Shown here: positions 35,314 to 49,596 of the stretch, piece by piece
Layout of the letters: each line of letters opens with the position of its first letter
How positions within the stretch are numbered: the stretch's first letter is position 1
Notes under the pieces: generated by a model
What the model saw: the letters and a program-made list of their open reading frames with translations, nothing else
What the model was told of the DNA's origin: nothing
Database searches by the model: none
Translations under genes and position numbers: made by a program
Assembly: GCF_004005495.1 (NCBI RefSeq)
Contig: NZ_RZYA01000003.1
Location: forward strand, 186,001 to 250,000
DNA from: Streptomyces antnestii
GTDB lineage: Bacteria > Actinomycetota > Actinomycetes > Streptomycetales > Streptomycetaceae
DNA: 64,000 nt
Direction: 5' to 3'

Positions 35314-37344
35314 GTGGCTGACGTACCTGCCGATCTTGCCGCAGTGTGGCCACGAGTCCTGGAGCAGCTCCTCGGGGAGGGCCGCGGGCAGGGCGTCGAG
35401 ACGAAGGACGAGCACTGGATCAGGCGCTGCCAGCCTCTCGCGCTGGTCGCCGACACCGCCCTTCTCGCCGTGCCGAACGAGTTCGCGAAGGGCGTACTCG
35501 AGGGACGGCTCGCGCCGGTCGTGGCCGACACGCTGAGCCGCGAGTGCGGCCGCCCGATCCGGATCGCGATCACCGTCGACGACTCGGTCGGCGAACAGCC
35601 CGTCCCGTCCGCGCCCCCCGTGCAGCAGCACCGCTACGAAGAGCCCGAGCTGCCGCCGGCCCAGGGACAGAGCCAGACCCACGAGCCCTACGAGCCGTAC
35701 GGGCGGCGTGCCGCGGACGACCACGGACAGGGCCCGCGCGGCGACCAGTCCCAGGCCGGCCGCGCCGATCAGCTCCCCACCGCTCGCCCCGCCTACCCGG
35801 ACTATCAGCGTCCGGAGCCGGGCGCGTGGCCGCGGTCGCAGGACGAGTACAGCTGGCAGCAGCCCCGCCTCGGCTTCCCCGAGCGCGACCCGTACGCGAA
35901 CCCGCCCCAGCCGCAGCACGACTACCGGCAGCAGGAACGCTCCCCGTACGAGCAGCAGAACGAGCGCTCCCCCTACGAGCAGCAGGAACGCTCTCCTTAC
36001 GAGCAGCAGGAACGGTCGCCCTACGACCAGCAGTCCGAGCGTGCCAATTACGACCAGCAGCCGGACCGGTCGGGATACGACCAGCCGTCCGACCGCAACG
36101 GCTACGACCAGCAGGTCGAGCGGTCCGGGTACGAGCAGCAGATGCCCGAGCGTCCGGGGCGGCACGGCCGGCACGAACGCCGTGACCTCACCGAAGGCCC
36201 TATGGGTGGCCGTCCGGGGCAGGACGTCGGCCGCGGCGGACGCGGTGTCCCCAGTGGCGCCCCCGGACCACTGGCCGCGCAGCCCGCGCCCGCGTCGGGT
36301 CCCGGCGAGCCGACCGCGCGACTGAACCCGAAGTACCTCTTCGACACCTTCGTCATCGGTGCCTCGAACCGTTTCGCGCACGCGGCCGCGGTCGCCGTCG
36401 CCGAGGCGCCGGCGAAGGCGTACAACCCCCTCTTCATCTATGGGGAGTCGGGGCTCGGCAAGACGCACCTGCTGCACGCGATCGGGCACTACGCGCGCAG
36501 CCTGTACCCCGGCACGCGCGTGCGGTACGTGAGCTCGGAGGAGTTCACGAACGAGTTCATCAACTCGATCCGCGACGGCAAGGGCGACAGCTTCCGCAAG
36601 CGGTACCGCGAGATGGACATCCTTCTTGTCGACGACATCCAGTTCCTCGCGGACAAGGAGTCGACGCAGGAGGAGTTCTTCCACACCTTCAACACGCTCC
36701 ACAACGCGAACAAGCAGATCGTCCTCTCCAGCGACCGGCCGCCCAAGCAGCTGGTGACCCTGGAGGACCGGCTGCGCAACCGGTTCGAGTGGGGCCTGAT
36801 CACGGACGTCCAGCCCCCTGAGTTGGAAACCCGAATCGCCATCCTTCGTAAGAAGGCGGTGCAGGAGCAGCTGAACGCTCCGCCGGAGGTCCTCGAGTTC
36901 ATCGCGTCCCGCATCTCGCGCAACATCCGCGAGCTGGAGGGCGCGCTGATCCGGGTCACGGCGTTCGCGTCGCTGAACCGGCAGCCGGTCGACCTCGGTC
37001 TGACGGAGATCGTCCTCAAGGACCTCATCCCCGGCGGCGAGGACTCGGCACCAGAGATCACGGCGACGGCGATCATGGCGGCGACCGCCGACTACTTCGG
37101 CCTGACCGTGGACGACCTGTGTGGCTCGTCGCGCAGCCGCGTCCTGGTGACTGCACGCCAGATCGCCATGTACCTGTGCCGTGAGCTCACCGATCTCTCG
37201 CTGCCGAAGATCGGCGCGCAGTTCGGCGGCCGCGACCACACGACCGTCATGCACGCGGACCGCAAGATCCGCGCGCTGATGGCCGAGCGGCGGTCGATCT
37301 ACAACCAGGTCACCGAGCTCACGAACCGCATCAAGAACGGCTGA
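35314..37344 (+). CDS. dnaA: Chromosomal replication initiator DnaA
   Basis: AAA+ initiator that opens oriC. 676 residues from GTG 35314. Domain I is about 1-90. Domain II is about 90-335, very long and Pro/Gln/Tyr-rich as typical for Streptomyces, with a repeat block at 205-276. Domain III starts at [13 protein letters not shown], with Walker A GESGLGKT (377-384) and Walker B LLVDD (437-441). Domain IV contains the DnaA signature ending [12 protein letters not shown] (residue 648). A strong terminator follows at 37480. Confidence 0.98.
   Translation: MADVPADLAAVWPRVLEQLLGEGRGQGVETKDEHWIRRCQPLALVADTALLAVPNEFAKGVLEGRLAPVVADTLSRECGRPIRIAITVDDSVGEQPVPSAPPVQQHRYEEPELPPAQGQSQTHEPYEPYGRRAADDHGQGPRGDQSQAGRADQLPTARPAYPDYQRPEPGAWPRSQDEYSWQQPRLGFPERDPYANPPQPQHDYRQQERSPYEQQNERSPYEQQERSPYEQQERSPYDQQSERANYDQQPDRSGYDQPSDRNGYDQQVERSGYEQQMPERPGRHGRHERRDLTEGPMGGRPGQDVGRGGRGVPSGAPGPLAAQPAPASGPGEPTARLNPKYLFDTFVIGASNRFAHAAAVAVAEAPAKAYNPLFIYGESGLGKTHLLHAIGHYARSLYPGTRVRYVSSEEFTNEFINSIRDGKGDSFRKRYREMDILLVDDIQFLADKESTQEEFFHTFNTLHNANKQIVLSSDRPPKQLVTLEDRLRNRFEWGLITDVQPPELETRIAILRKKAVQEQLNAPPEVLEFIASRISRNIRELEGALIRVTAFASLNRQPVDLGLTEIVLKDLIPGGEDSAPEITATAIMAATADYFGLTVDDLCGSSRSRVLVTARQIAMYLCRELTDLSLPKIGAQFGGRDHTTVMHADRKIRALMAERRSIYNQVTELTNRIKNG
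35926..36141 (+). repeat. Short tandem repeat in dnaA domain II
   Basis: Codons 205-276 encode about nine degenerate copies of an 8-10 residue unit of the type (E/D)RSPYEQQ, varying to [16 protein letters not shown] and DRNGYDQQ. The DNA copies are most alike at 35940-36030. The copy number is likely variable between strains. Confidence 0.85.
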
Positions 37345-37479
37345 CAGGTCGCTCTTGCCTGGCCACAGGCCGCCCTCGGCTGCCCTCAGGCCGGCCCAGT
37401 TGCCCTCGGCTGCCCTCAGCCGGCCCGGGCTGCCCCCTCAGACGGCTCTCACACGGCCGTCAGACCCCTCTGAACGCCT

Positions 37480-37518
37480 CGAAGGGCGCCCCGGGACGAG
37501 CTCCCGGGGCGCCCTTCG
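37480..37518 (+). terminator. dnaA terminator
   Basis: A perfect 17-bp GC-rich stem (37480-37496 with 37502-37518) with a five-base loop, 136 bp after the dnaA stop codon. It shields oriC from dnaA transcription. Confidence 0.88.
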
Positions 37519-38328
37519 TCGTTGTGGCCGGACGGCGGTGTTCGATTCCCGCGCCTGGTTACGGGTGTTCTCCACAGATGTGCCGACTTTCTTGCGTCCA
37601 CACCCTGGGGACTGCCAAGTTGTCCAGACTGTATCCACAGGGCTCTTGTCTGAATGACCATCAGACCAGGTCAGACGGCTGTGGATCCGTGGACAAAAGA
37701 TCTCCACAGGCTGTGGACAAGATTTTCCTCCACAGGACGTGAGGGGAGTTGTCCACTGCGAACCCACAGGTCAGGGGCCCTTGTGCACAGCAATCGGGGG
37801 CTTCTCCACACGGCTGTCCACTGTTCGGCAACACGAAGGGCGCGATCACCGGGCCGAGTGAAAGCCGTCACATCAAGGGGTGTGGTTGGGCTGTGGGGAA
37901 CCGGGGTAAAGCTGGGGACGGCCCTGGGGAGAAGTAGCCCCTGCCTGTGCATCGGGTGTGCAGAACTTTTCCCCGTCCACAGAGAACCCCGGTTGTCCAC
38001 CGCTCGCGCCCACAGGCCCGGTGGACAAAAAACCGACTCTGACCTGCGAAAAGGCAGTTATCCACGGTTTCCACAGCCCCTACTACTAAGACCAACTAGA
38101 GAGAGCTGGGAATCCGCATCGAAGTGGGGGCTGTGCACAACTTGGTCCTCGGAGCCCGACTGCGGACCGGCACGACTTGACCCGAGCGGCAACGACTGTC
38201 AGCGCCGTACGTCAGACTGTTCCCCGGTGTCCTTCCCATGTGGCAGCTGAGCGACACCGAGTCAGACGACGAAGACCGAAGACCAACGCAGGGCGAGAGC
38301 AGCCAGCAACAGCAGGAGGCGGCTTACG
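37519..38328. other. Origin of chromosome replication oriC
   Basis: The gene-free dnaA-dnaN interval, with at least a dozen DnaA-box-like nonamers in both orientations. Perfect: TGTGGACAA 37712-37720. One mismatch to TTGTCCACA: 37568 (TTCTCCACA), 37620 (TTGTCCAGA), 37688 (complement), 37749 (TTGTCCACT), 37802, 37993 and 38020 (complement). Also TTATCCACG 38058 and CCGTCCACA 37974. A relatively AT-rich segment around 38030-38105 is a candidate unwinding zone. This is the expected dense, degenerate box array of a Streptomyces oriC. Confidence 0.95.
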
Positions 38329-39459
38329 GTGAAGATCCGGGTGGAACGCGATGTACTCGCGGAGGCAGTGGCCTGGGCGGCGCGCAGCCTCCCGGCCCGA
38401 CCGCCTGCGCCTGTCCTCGCGGGCCTTCTCCTGAAGGCCGAGGAGGGCGCACTGAGCCTCTCGAGCTTCGACTACGAGGTCTCGGCGCGGGTCTCGGTCG
38501 ACGCGGAGATCGACGAGGAGGGCACCGTCCTCGTCTCCGGCCGGCTCCTGGCGGACATCTGCCGTGCCCTGCCGAACCGGCCGGTGGAGATTTCCACAGA
38601 CGGTGTACGAGCGACCGTGGTCTGCGGCTCCTCGCGATTCACACTCCACACCCTTCCTGTGGAGGAGTACCCGGCGCTGCCGCAGATGCCGACCGCCACG
38701 GGCACCGTCCCGGGTGAGGTCTTCGCCTCCGCCGCGGCGCAGGTGGCCATCGCGGCCGGCCGTGACGACACCCTTCCGGTGCTCACGGGTGTGCGTATCG
38801 AGATCGAGGGCGACACGGTCACCCTGGCATCCACCGACCGGTACCGCTTCGCGGTCCGCGAGTTCCTGTGGAAGCCGGAGGACCCCGAGGCGTCCGCGGT
38901 CGCCCTGGTGCCTGCCAAGACGCTCCTGGACACCGCCAAGGCGCTCACGAGCGGCGACACGGTGACGCTGGCCCTGTCGGGCTCCGGCGCCGGTGAGGGC
39001 CTCATCGGCTTCGAGGGCGCCGGCCGTCGCACCACGACGCGTCTGCTCGAGGGCGACCTGCCGAAGTACCGCACGCTGTTCCCGACGGAGTTCAACTCCG
39101 TGGCCGTGATCGAGACCGCCCCCTTCGTGGAGGCCGTCAAGCGTGTGGCCCTCGTCGCCGAGCGGAACACCCCGGTGCGGCTCAGCTTTGAGCAGGGTGT
39201 GCTCATCCTGGAGGCCGGCTCCAGCGACGACGCACAGGCTGTGGAGAGGGTCGACGCCCAGCTCGAGGGCGACGACATCTCGATCGCCTTCAACCCGACG
39301 TTCCTGCTGGACGGTCTGAGCGCGATCGACTCCCCGGTCGCCCAGCTCTCGTTCACGACCTCCACGAAGCCGGCCCTCCTCAGCGGCAGGCCCGCTGTGG
39401 ACGCCGAGGCGGACGACGCGTACAAGTACCTGATCATGCCGGTGCGGCTGTCGGGCTGA
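38329..39459 (+). CDS. dnaN: DNA polymerase III beta sliding clamp
   Basis: Ring-shaped processivity clamp. 376 residues, three clamp domains, starting MKIRVERDVLAEAVAWAARS. The C-terminus ends YKYLIMPVRLSG with the MPVRL partner-binding motif. GTG 38329 follows the oriC region; a TACGGTG context gives a modest ribosome site. Confidence 0.98.
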   Translation: MKIRVERDVLAEAVAWAARSLPARPPAPVLAGLLLKAEEGALSLSSFDYEVSARVSVDAEIDEEGTVLVSGRLLADICRALPNRPVEISTDGVRATVVCGSSRFTLHTLPVEEYPALPQMPTATGTVPGEVFASAAAQVAIAAGRDDTLPVLTGVRIEIEGDTVTLASTDRYRFAVREFLWKPEDPEASAVALVPAKTLLDTAKALTSGDTVTLALSGSGAGEGLIGFEGAGRRTTTRLLEGDLPKYRTLFPTEFNSVAVIETAPFVEAVKRVALVAERNTPVRLSFEQGVLILEAGSSDDAQAVERVDAQLEGDDISIAFNPTFLLDGLSAIDSPVAQLSFTTSTKPALLSGRPAVDAEADDAYKYLIMPVRLSG

Positions 39460-39604
39460 CGCTCCACCGGGCATGGCCGCCGGGCGTTCGCCTGAGCGGC
39501 TATGCCCACAGGTGTGCGTGAGAGTCCGGGTTTAGGCTCGGAGACAGGTGCGGAAGCGCCTCACGCACCACCTCACGCCCGGTCGCAACTTAAGGAACCA
39601 CCTG

Positions 39605-40480
39605 ATGGAGCTCGGTCTCGTCGGTCTCGGCAAGATGGGCGGCAACATGCGCGAGCGCATCCGCCGCGCAGGCCACACCGTCATCGGATACGACCGCAAT
39701 CCGGACCTCGCGGACGTCCACAGCCTCGGAGAGCTTGTGGGCAAGCTCAAGGGCCCGCGCGTGGTGTGGGTGATGGTGCCCGCCGGCGGCCCGACCCAGG
39801 CCACCGTGGACGAGCTCGCCGAGCTCCTGGAGCCCGGCGACATCGTCGTCGACGGCGGGAACTCGCGCTGGACCGACGACGAGAAGCACGCCGTCGAGCT
39901 GGGCATCAAGGGCATCGGCTTCGTCGACTGCGGCGTCTCCGGCGGTGTCTGGGGCCTGGAGAACGGCTACGCGCTGATGTACGGCGGCGCCAAGGAGCAC
40001 GTCGCCAAGGTCCAGCCGATCTTCGACGCCCTCAAGCCGGAGGGCGACTTCGGTTCCGTCCACGCCGGCAAGGTCGGTGCGGGCCATTTCGCGAAGATGG
40101 TCCACAACGGCATCGAGTACGCCATGATGCAGGCCTACGCCGAGGGCTGGGAGCTCCTGGAGAAGGTCGACTCCGTCACGGATGTGCGCGAGGTCTTCCG
40201 CTCCTGGCAGGAGGGCACGGTCATCCGTTCCTGGCTGCTCGACCTCGCGGTCAACGCGCTGGACGACGACGAGCACCTGGACAGGCTGCGCGGCTACGCG
40301 GAGGACTCCGGAGAGGGCCGCTGGACCGTCGAGGCGGCCATCGACAACGCGGTGCCGCTGCCCGCGATCACCGCCTCGCTCTTCGCGCGCTTCGCCTCGC
40401 GCCAGGACGACTCGCCGCAGATGAAGATGATCGCGGCCCTGCGTAACCAGTTCGGCGGCCACGCCGTCGAGAAGAAGTGA
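39605..40480 (+). CDS. gnd: 6-Phosphogluconate dehydrogenase, decarboxylating (short form)
   Basis: Oxidises 6-phosphogluconate to ribulose-5-phosphate in the pentose phosphate pathway. 291 residues, the short YqeC/Gnd type. N-terminal nucleotide-binding GLVGLGKMGGNM, then VDGGNSRWTDD, and the active-site segment KMVHNGIEYAMMQAYAEG. ATG 39605 follows AAGGAACC; the frame is open upstream to 39548. Its place between dnaN and recF is conserved in actinomycetes. Confidence 0.94.
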   Translation: MELGLVGLGKMGGNMRERIRRAGHTVIGYDRNPDLADVHSLGELVGKLKGPRVVWVMVPAGGPTQATVDELAELLEPGDIVVDGGNSRWTDDEKHAVELGIKGIGFVDCGVSGGVWGLENGYALMYGGAKEHVAKVQPIFDALKPEGDFGSVHAGKVGAGHFAKMVHNGIEYAMMQAYAEGWELLEKVDSVTDVREVFRSWQEGTVIRSWLLDLAVNALDDDEHLDRLRGYAEDSGEGRWTVEAAIDNAVPLPAITASLFARFASRQDDSPQMKMIAALRNQFGGHAVEKK

Positions 40481-40559
40481 TCCGGCCGGAAACCGCCGTA
40501 CAGAAGCACCGCAGTAATCCACACCCGCTCCACACCTTGGGGGAGGTCGGCGAACGACC

Positions 40560-41684
40560 ATGCATGTGACGCATCTGTCGCTGGCCGACTTCCGCTCGTA
40601 CGCCCGGGTCGAGGTCCCTCTCGATCCGGGCGTCACCGCCTTCGTGGGCCCGAACGGGCAGGGGAAGACCAACCTCGTCGAGGCCGTCGGCTATCTCGCC
40701 ACCCTCGGCAGCCATCGGGTCTCCTCGGACGCGCCACTGGTCCGCATGGGCGCCGAGCGCGCCGTCATCCGGGCCGCCGTCCGGCAGGGCGAGCGCCAGC
40801 AGCTCATCGAGCTCGAACTGAACCCCGGCAAGGCGAACCGCGCCAGAATCAACCGGTCCTCGCAGGTCAGACCCCGTGACGTGCTCGGCATCGTCCGGAC
40901 CGTGCTGTTCGCCCCGGAGGACCTCGCACTCGTCAAGGGCGACCCCGGCGAGCGCCGCCGCTTCCTCGACGAACTGATCACCGCACGCTCCCCGCGCATG
41001 GCCGGCGTCCGCTCCGACTACGACCGTGTCCTCAAGCAGCGCAACACGCTCCTGAAGTCGGCAGCGCTCGCGCGCCGGCACGGCGGCCGGACCATGGACC
41101 TGTCGACCCTCGACGTGTGGGACCAGCACCTCGCGCGCGTGGGCGCCGAGGTGCTCGCGCAGCGGTTCGACCTGATCGCCACACTGCAGCCGCTCGCCGA
41201 CAAGGCGTACGAGCAGCTGGCACCCGGCGGCGGCCCGCTCGCCCTGGAGTACAAGCCGTCCTCGCCCGAAATCGACGGGCACGCGCGCGAAGAGCTCTAC
41301 GAGCAGCTGATGACCGCCCTCGAAGCGGCCCGCAAGCAGGAGATCGAGCGGGGCGTGACCCTCGTCGGACCGCACCGCGACGACCTGGTCCTCAAGCTCG
41401 GCCAGCTGCCGGCCAAGGGGTACGCCAGCCATGGCGAGTCCTGGTCGTACGCGCTGGCGCTGCGCCTGGCCTCGTACGACCTGCTGCGGGCCGAGGGGAA
41501 CGAGCCGGTGCTCGTCCTCGACGACGTCTTCGCGGAGCTCGACGCACGGCGCAGGGAGCGCCTCGCCGAGCTGGTCGCTCCCGGCGAGCAGGTCCTGGTC
41601 ACCGCGGCGGTCGACGACGACGTGCCGGGCATCCTGACGGGCACGCGGTACGCGGTGTCCGAGGGCACGGTGGAGCGGCTGTGA
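40560..41684 (+). CDS. recF: DNA replication and repair protein RecF
   Basis: SMC-like ATPase that helps load RecA at gaps. 374 residues. Walker A GPNGQGKT (30-37), ABC signature region in the centre, Walker [15 protein letters not shown] 40560 after a GGGGGAGG leader. It overlaps the next gene by four bases (GTGA). Confidence 0.97.
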   Translation: MHVTHLSLADFRSYARVEVPLDPGVTAFVGPNGQGKTNLVEAVGYLATLGSHRVSSDAPLVRMGAERAVIRAAVRQGERQQLIELELNPGKANRARINRSSQVRPRDVLGIVRTVLFAPEDLALVKGDPGERRRFLDELITARSPRMAGVRSDYDRVLKQRNTLLKSAALARRHGGRTMDLSTLDVWDQHLARVGAEVLAQRFDLIATLQPLADKAYEQLAPGGGPLALEYKPSSPEIDGHAREELYEQLMTALEAARKQEIERGVTLVGPHRDDLVLKLGQLPAKGYASHGESWSYALALRLASYDLLRAEGNEPVLVLDDVFAELDARRRERLAELVAPGEQVLVTAAVDDDVPGILTGTRYAVSEGTVERL

Positions 41685-42223
41685 GCGAGAACCCGCCTGC
41701 GGGGGACGTCCCGAAGAAGGCGCCCGAGCCGTCCGGCGTCGACCTCGCGCGCGTGGCCCTGCGCGCGGCGAAGGAGCAGGCACGCGCGCGCGGGGCGGCC
41801 GCCCAGCAAAAGAAGCAGGCCAAGCGCGGCGGGCTGCGGTCCGGGGCGCGGGCCGACGGCCGCGACCCCCTGGCGCTCGGGGCGGCCATCAACCGGCTGA
41901 TCACCGAGCGCGGCTGGGAGGCCCCGGCCGCCGTCGGCGGCGTCATGGGCCGCTGGCCGCAGATCGTGGGCGACGACCTCGCCAAGCACTGTGTGCCCCA
42001 GAAGTACGACGAGGACGAGCGCGTCCTGACCGTCCAGTGCGACTCGACGGCCTGGGCGACGCAGCTGCGGCTGCTCGCTCCGCAGCTGGTGGCGCGGCTC
42101 AACGAGGACCTGGGGCACGGCACCGTACGCCTCCTGAAGGTCCTCGGCCCCGGCGGTCCCGCCCGCCGCTACGGCCCCCTGCGCGCCCCCGGAAGCAAGG
42201 GTCCCGGCGACACCTACGGGTGA
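41681..42223 (+). CDS. DciA-like protein (DUF721)
   Basis: 180 residues. A charged Ala/Lys/Arg-rich N-terminus (about 1-60) is followed by the DUF721 domain ([16 protein letters not shown], then [17 protein letters not shown]). DUF721/DciA proteins act as replicative-helicase operators in bacteria without DnaC/DnaI loaders (family knowledge), so it is likely to work with the DnaB encoded at the left edge. It is translationally coupled to recF. Confidence 0.9.
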   Translation: MSENPPAGDVPKKAPEPSGVDLARVALRAAKEQARARGAAAQQKKQAKRGGLRSGARADGRDPLALGAAINRLITERGWEAPAAVGGVMGRWPQIVGDDLAKHCVPQKYDEDERVLTVQCDSTAWATQLRLLAPQLVARLNEDLGHGTVRLLKVLGPGGPARRYGPLRAPGSKGPGDTYG

Positions 42224-44595
<2,372 letters not shown>

Positions 44596-44637
44596 GTCGG
44601 TCTCAGCTGACCGCCACAGAAAGGATCTTCACCAGCA

Positions 44638-47259
<2,622 letters not shown>

Positions 47260-47277
47260 CGCGAGGAGTGAGTCATC

Positions 47278-47952
47278 GTGAGCGGAGCCACGGGTGCCGG
47301 CTCTACCGGAACATCCACCGGTACGGAAACGGACGGCGGCCGTGGCCCCGCCACTGACTCGAACGACTCGCACGAGTCTCATGGATCCCAGGGGGGAACT
47401 GTGACGGACACCCGAGGTCCGCAGACGCAGCAGTACGCGGCCGACAAGGCCGGCCCGTTGCCCGGGGAGAGGCCGCAGCCGCAGCAGCCCGAGCAGCCGT
47501 ACCACCCGCCGCAGGCCTACCAGGCGGCTCCGCCGTCCGGTGCGGTCCGCAAGCCGCGCACCGGGGCACGGACGACGCCCCGCACTCGCAAGGCGCGCCT
47601 GAGGGTCGCCAAGGCCGATCCGTGGTCGGTGATGAAGGTCAGCTTCCTGCTCTCCATCGCGCTCGGCATCTGCACGATCGTCGCGGCCGCGGTGCTGTGG
47701 ATGGTCATGGACGCCATGGGTGTCTTCTCGACCGTGGGCGGCACGATCTCCGAGGCCACGGGCTCGAACGAGTCCAACGGCTTCGACCTGCAGTCGTTCC
47801 TGTCGCTGCCGCACGTCCTGCTGTTCACGTCGATCATCGCGGTCATCGACGTCGTCCTGGCGACGGCCCTGGCCACGCTCGGCGCGTTCATCTACAACCT
47901 CTCCGCGGGCTTCGTGGGCGGCGTCGAGCTGACCCTCGCCGAGGACGAGTAG
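47278..47952 (+). CDS. DUF3566 membrane protein
   Basis: 224 residues. A hydrophilic, Gly/Ser/Thr/Pro-rich N-terminus (about 1-110) is followed by the DUF3566 domain with two membrane helices (about 125-148 and 178-205). GTG 47278 with GAGGAG; GTG 47401 also has a good site and cannot be excluded. A homologous gene follows gyrA in mycobacteria, in the same order before tRNA-Ile and tRNA-Ala. Function unknown. Confidence 0.88.
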   Translation: MSGATGAGSTGTSTGTETDGGRGPATDSNDSHESHGSQGGTVTDTRGPQTQQYAADKAGPLPGERPQPQQPEQPYHPPQAYQAAPPSGAVRKPRTGARTTPRTRKARLRVAKADPWSVMKVSFLLSIALGICTIVAAAVLWMVMDAMGVFSTVGGTISEATGSNESNGFDLQSFLSLPHVLLFTSIIAVIDVVLATALATLGAFIYNLSAGFVGGVELTLAEDE

Positions 47953-47989
47953 AGGACGGGTAACGGCCTTCAGAACGTCGTGACACCGG

Positions 47990-48021
47990 TGGAGCGCATT
48001 CCCTGACGGGGGTGCGCTCCA
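47990..48021 (+). terminator. Terminator of the gyrBA-DUF3566 operon
   Basis: A perfect 9-bp stem (47990-47998 with 48013-48021) with a 14-base loop, 37 bp after the stop codon. Confidence 0.65.
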
Positions 48022-48131
48022 CTGTTGTTCGGGCCGGTCGGACCGGCTCCCGGCTATCGATTTTGGGACTGGCCGGGTCGTGCGCTAATCTTCAGAGGTC
48101 AGCGCGCGGGACACACACCGCAAAGCGCGGC

Positions 48132-48205
48132 GGGGCTATAGCTCAGTTGGTTAGAGCGCATCCCTGATAAGGATGAGGCCACAGGTTCAAATCCTGTTAG
48201 CCCCA
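48132..48205 (+). tRNA. ileT: tRNA-Ile (GAT anticodon)
   Basis: 74 nt with a full cloverleaf. Acceptor GGGGCTA pairs TAGCCCC, discriminator A at 48205, anticodon GAT at 48166-48168, T arm with GTTCAAATC. The 3' CCA is not encoded, so Cca must add it. Confidence 0.97.
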
Positions 48206-48217
48206 CAGCAGCACAAG

Positions 48218-48248
48218 AACCCTCAACCCATGGTGGTTGGGGGTTTTT
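48218..48248 (+). terminator. tRNA-Ile terminator
   Basis: An 11-bp stem with one wobble pair (48218-48228 with 48235-48245) and T residues (48244-48248), 12 bp after the tRNA. It looks like a classical intrinsic terminator. Confidence 0.85.
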
Positions 48249-48524
48249 GGCGTCTTGGGGCTTTGGCGTCTGAGGGTGGCGCGGGCACACGCCGAGAAGA
48301 CCCTCAGCCTGTGCTGGCCGGGGTCGTGGTCGTGACGGGGCGTGCGTGAAGGCTCTGGGGCGCGGGAGGGCGCTGTGGGGCTGGGGGCTGCGGGGAGCGG
48401 TGAGGCAGTGGGCCTGTAAGGCGGTGCCTTGGTTCTGCGCTCGTCCTGTGTGAGGCAGTGGCAGTACTTACTGATGGTGCCTGCCGGCGGTACCTGTCGG
48501 TCTTCCTCGCCGGCGCTTCTCGCG

Positions 48525-48560
48525 GTGGAGCGTTTTATGCAGGTGGAGCGTTTTGTGCAG
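48525..48560. repeat. 18-bp tandem repeat, two copies
   Basis: GTGGAGCGTTTTATGCAG (48525-48542) is followed at once by the same word with one change (48543-48560, G for A at position 13). It is 31 bp from the 3' end of the minus-strand small-protein gene. No function known. Confidence 0.8.
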
Positions 48561-48590
48561 AGGGACTCAGAGTCGTTACTACCGCTGTCC

Positions 48591-48929
48591 TCATGCCTGC
48601 GCATGGAGTGCGTTGATTCCTGCCGCTGTCTCGTCGAACTCGTTCCCGGGCTCAGTCTCGGCCGGCAGACGGTGGCGGCAGCTCGGAGAGGAACCGTGCG
48701 CCTCGGCGCGGATGCGCTGCTTCATCGTCGGCGGCAGGGATCGTTTGAAGGCCCAGGGTGCCCGGACGGAGGTGGCGGCGGGGGTGCTCACCGCCGCGTT
48801 GCGGATGCCCTCGGTCTGCTGTACGGGCGTGGCCGCGGCGGCCGGGGAGGTGAGACCCATCGCGGTCAGAACCGCGAGGAAGGCGGTGATGATGACGGTC
48901 CACAGCTTGATGACCCTGTTGGTGGCCAT
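48591..48929 (-). CDS. Small signal-anchored protein (DUF6344-like)
   Basis: 112 residues. The N-terminus (MATNRVIKLWTVIITAFLAV, ending near AAAATPV, residue 36) is a signal peptide or anchor. The rest is a short Pro/Ser/Arg-containing extracytoplasmic region. ATG 48929 has GTGAGGGG upstream. It resembles Streptomyces DUF6344 proteins as I recall them; function unknown. Confidence 0.65.
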   Translation of the reverse strand: MATNRVIKLWTVIITAFLAVLTAMGLTSPAAAATPVQQTEGIRNAAVSTPAATSVRAPWAFKRSLPPTMKQRIRAEAHGSSPSCRHRLPAETEPGNEFDETAAGINALHAQA

Positions 48930-49244
48930 GACCCCTCACTTTCAGGTTGGGCGATTTGCGTACTTTCCTCATGATGTGTATGTGGCCTCCGGAGTGGGGG
49001 ACCGACGCCCGTGGCGCGTCGATCTTCCGATGAACACCACCCGGATGGCCTTAAGTGCCCCGTAAGGCGGCGAATCACGCTGAATGTCACATTCTGCGAA
49101 GTGTGATCGGAGGTCCGTGATCCGCATCGACTGGTCGGCGGGGTGCGAGAGTTGGGCCTGGGTGCAGGTCACCGATCGGTCTCGGTCGGTGTGTATAGTC
49201 GGGCGCCAGAGGTCCCCTACGTCAATGAAGGACGAGGTCGCGCG
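48930..49244. other. Divergent promoter region
   Basis: 315 bp between the signal-anchored gene and the DLW-39 gene. A TATAGT box at 49194-49199 is a candidate -10 element for the latter. No further structure seen. Confidence 0.4.
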
Positions 49245-49373
49245 GTGAAGAAGCTTCTCCTGGTCGCACTGGCCGCCATCGGCGGGCTCCTCGTGTACCG
49301 CCAGATCCAGGCGGATCGCGCCGAGCAGGATCTGTGGACGGAGGCGACTGACTCCGTGCCCACGGGTTCGTGA
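49245..49373 (+). CDS. DLW-39 family small membrane protein
   Basis: 42 residues: MKKLLLVALAAIGGLLVYRQ forms a membrane helix, followed by ADRAEQDLWTEATD with the DLW motif that names the family. GTG 49245 with GAGG upstream. The family is confined to actinobacteria and is usually about 39 residues long; function unknown. A terminator follows. Confidence 0.88.
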   Translation: MKKLLLVALAAIGGLLVYRQIQADRAEQDLWTEATDSVPTGS

Positions 49374-49393
49374 GTATCGACGACAGTCTCTTC

Positions 49394-49425
49394 AAAGCCC
49401 CGATCGCATTCGCGGTCGGGGCTTT
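49394..49425 (+). terminator. Terminator after the DLW-39 gene
   Basis: A 10-bp perfect stem (49394-49403 with 49416-49425), 20 bp after the stop codon, with a TTT at the 3' side. Confidence 0.8.
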
Positions 49426-49596
49426 GTGCTGTCCGGGGGTGGCGAGAGGGAGGCTCCTGGATGAATGGTTTGCTTAGGTAAATAGTTCGCTTGCTTCCGT
49501 GAATAACCGAGGGGTGCGTGGGGCACGAGAGGCAGGATGGTCGTCCGACGCGGAGGCAACGGCAGGGCGATGGCGGGGGCAGCGAGGGGGCGCGTG

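Larger units (their letters stand above)
48206..48590. other. Gene-free stretch after tRNA-Ile
   Basis: 385 bp with the tRNA terminator and an 18-bp tandem repeat, no convincing gene. Frames on both strands here have poor codon use. Confidence 0.5.

Noticed and set aside
37654..38250. A 198-codon frame inside oriC
   Set aside because: It covers the DnaA-box array and shows no codon bias or protein motif; oriC explains the sequence.
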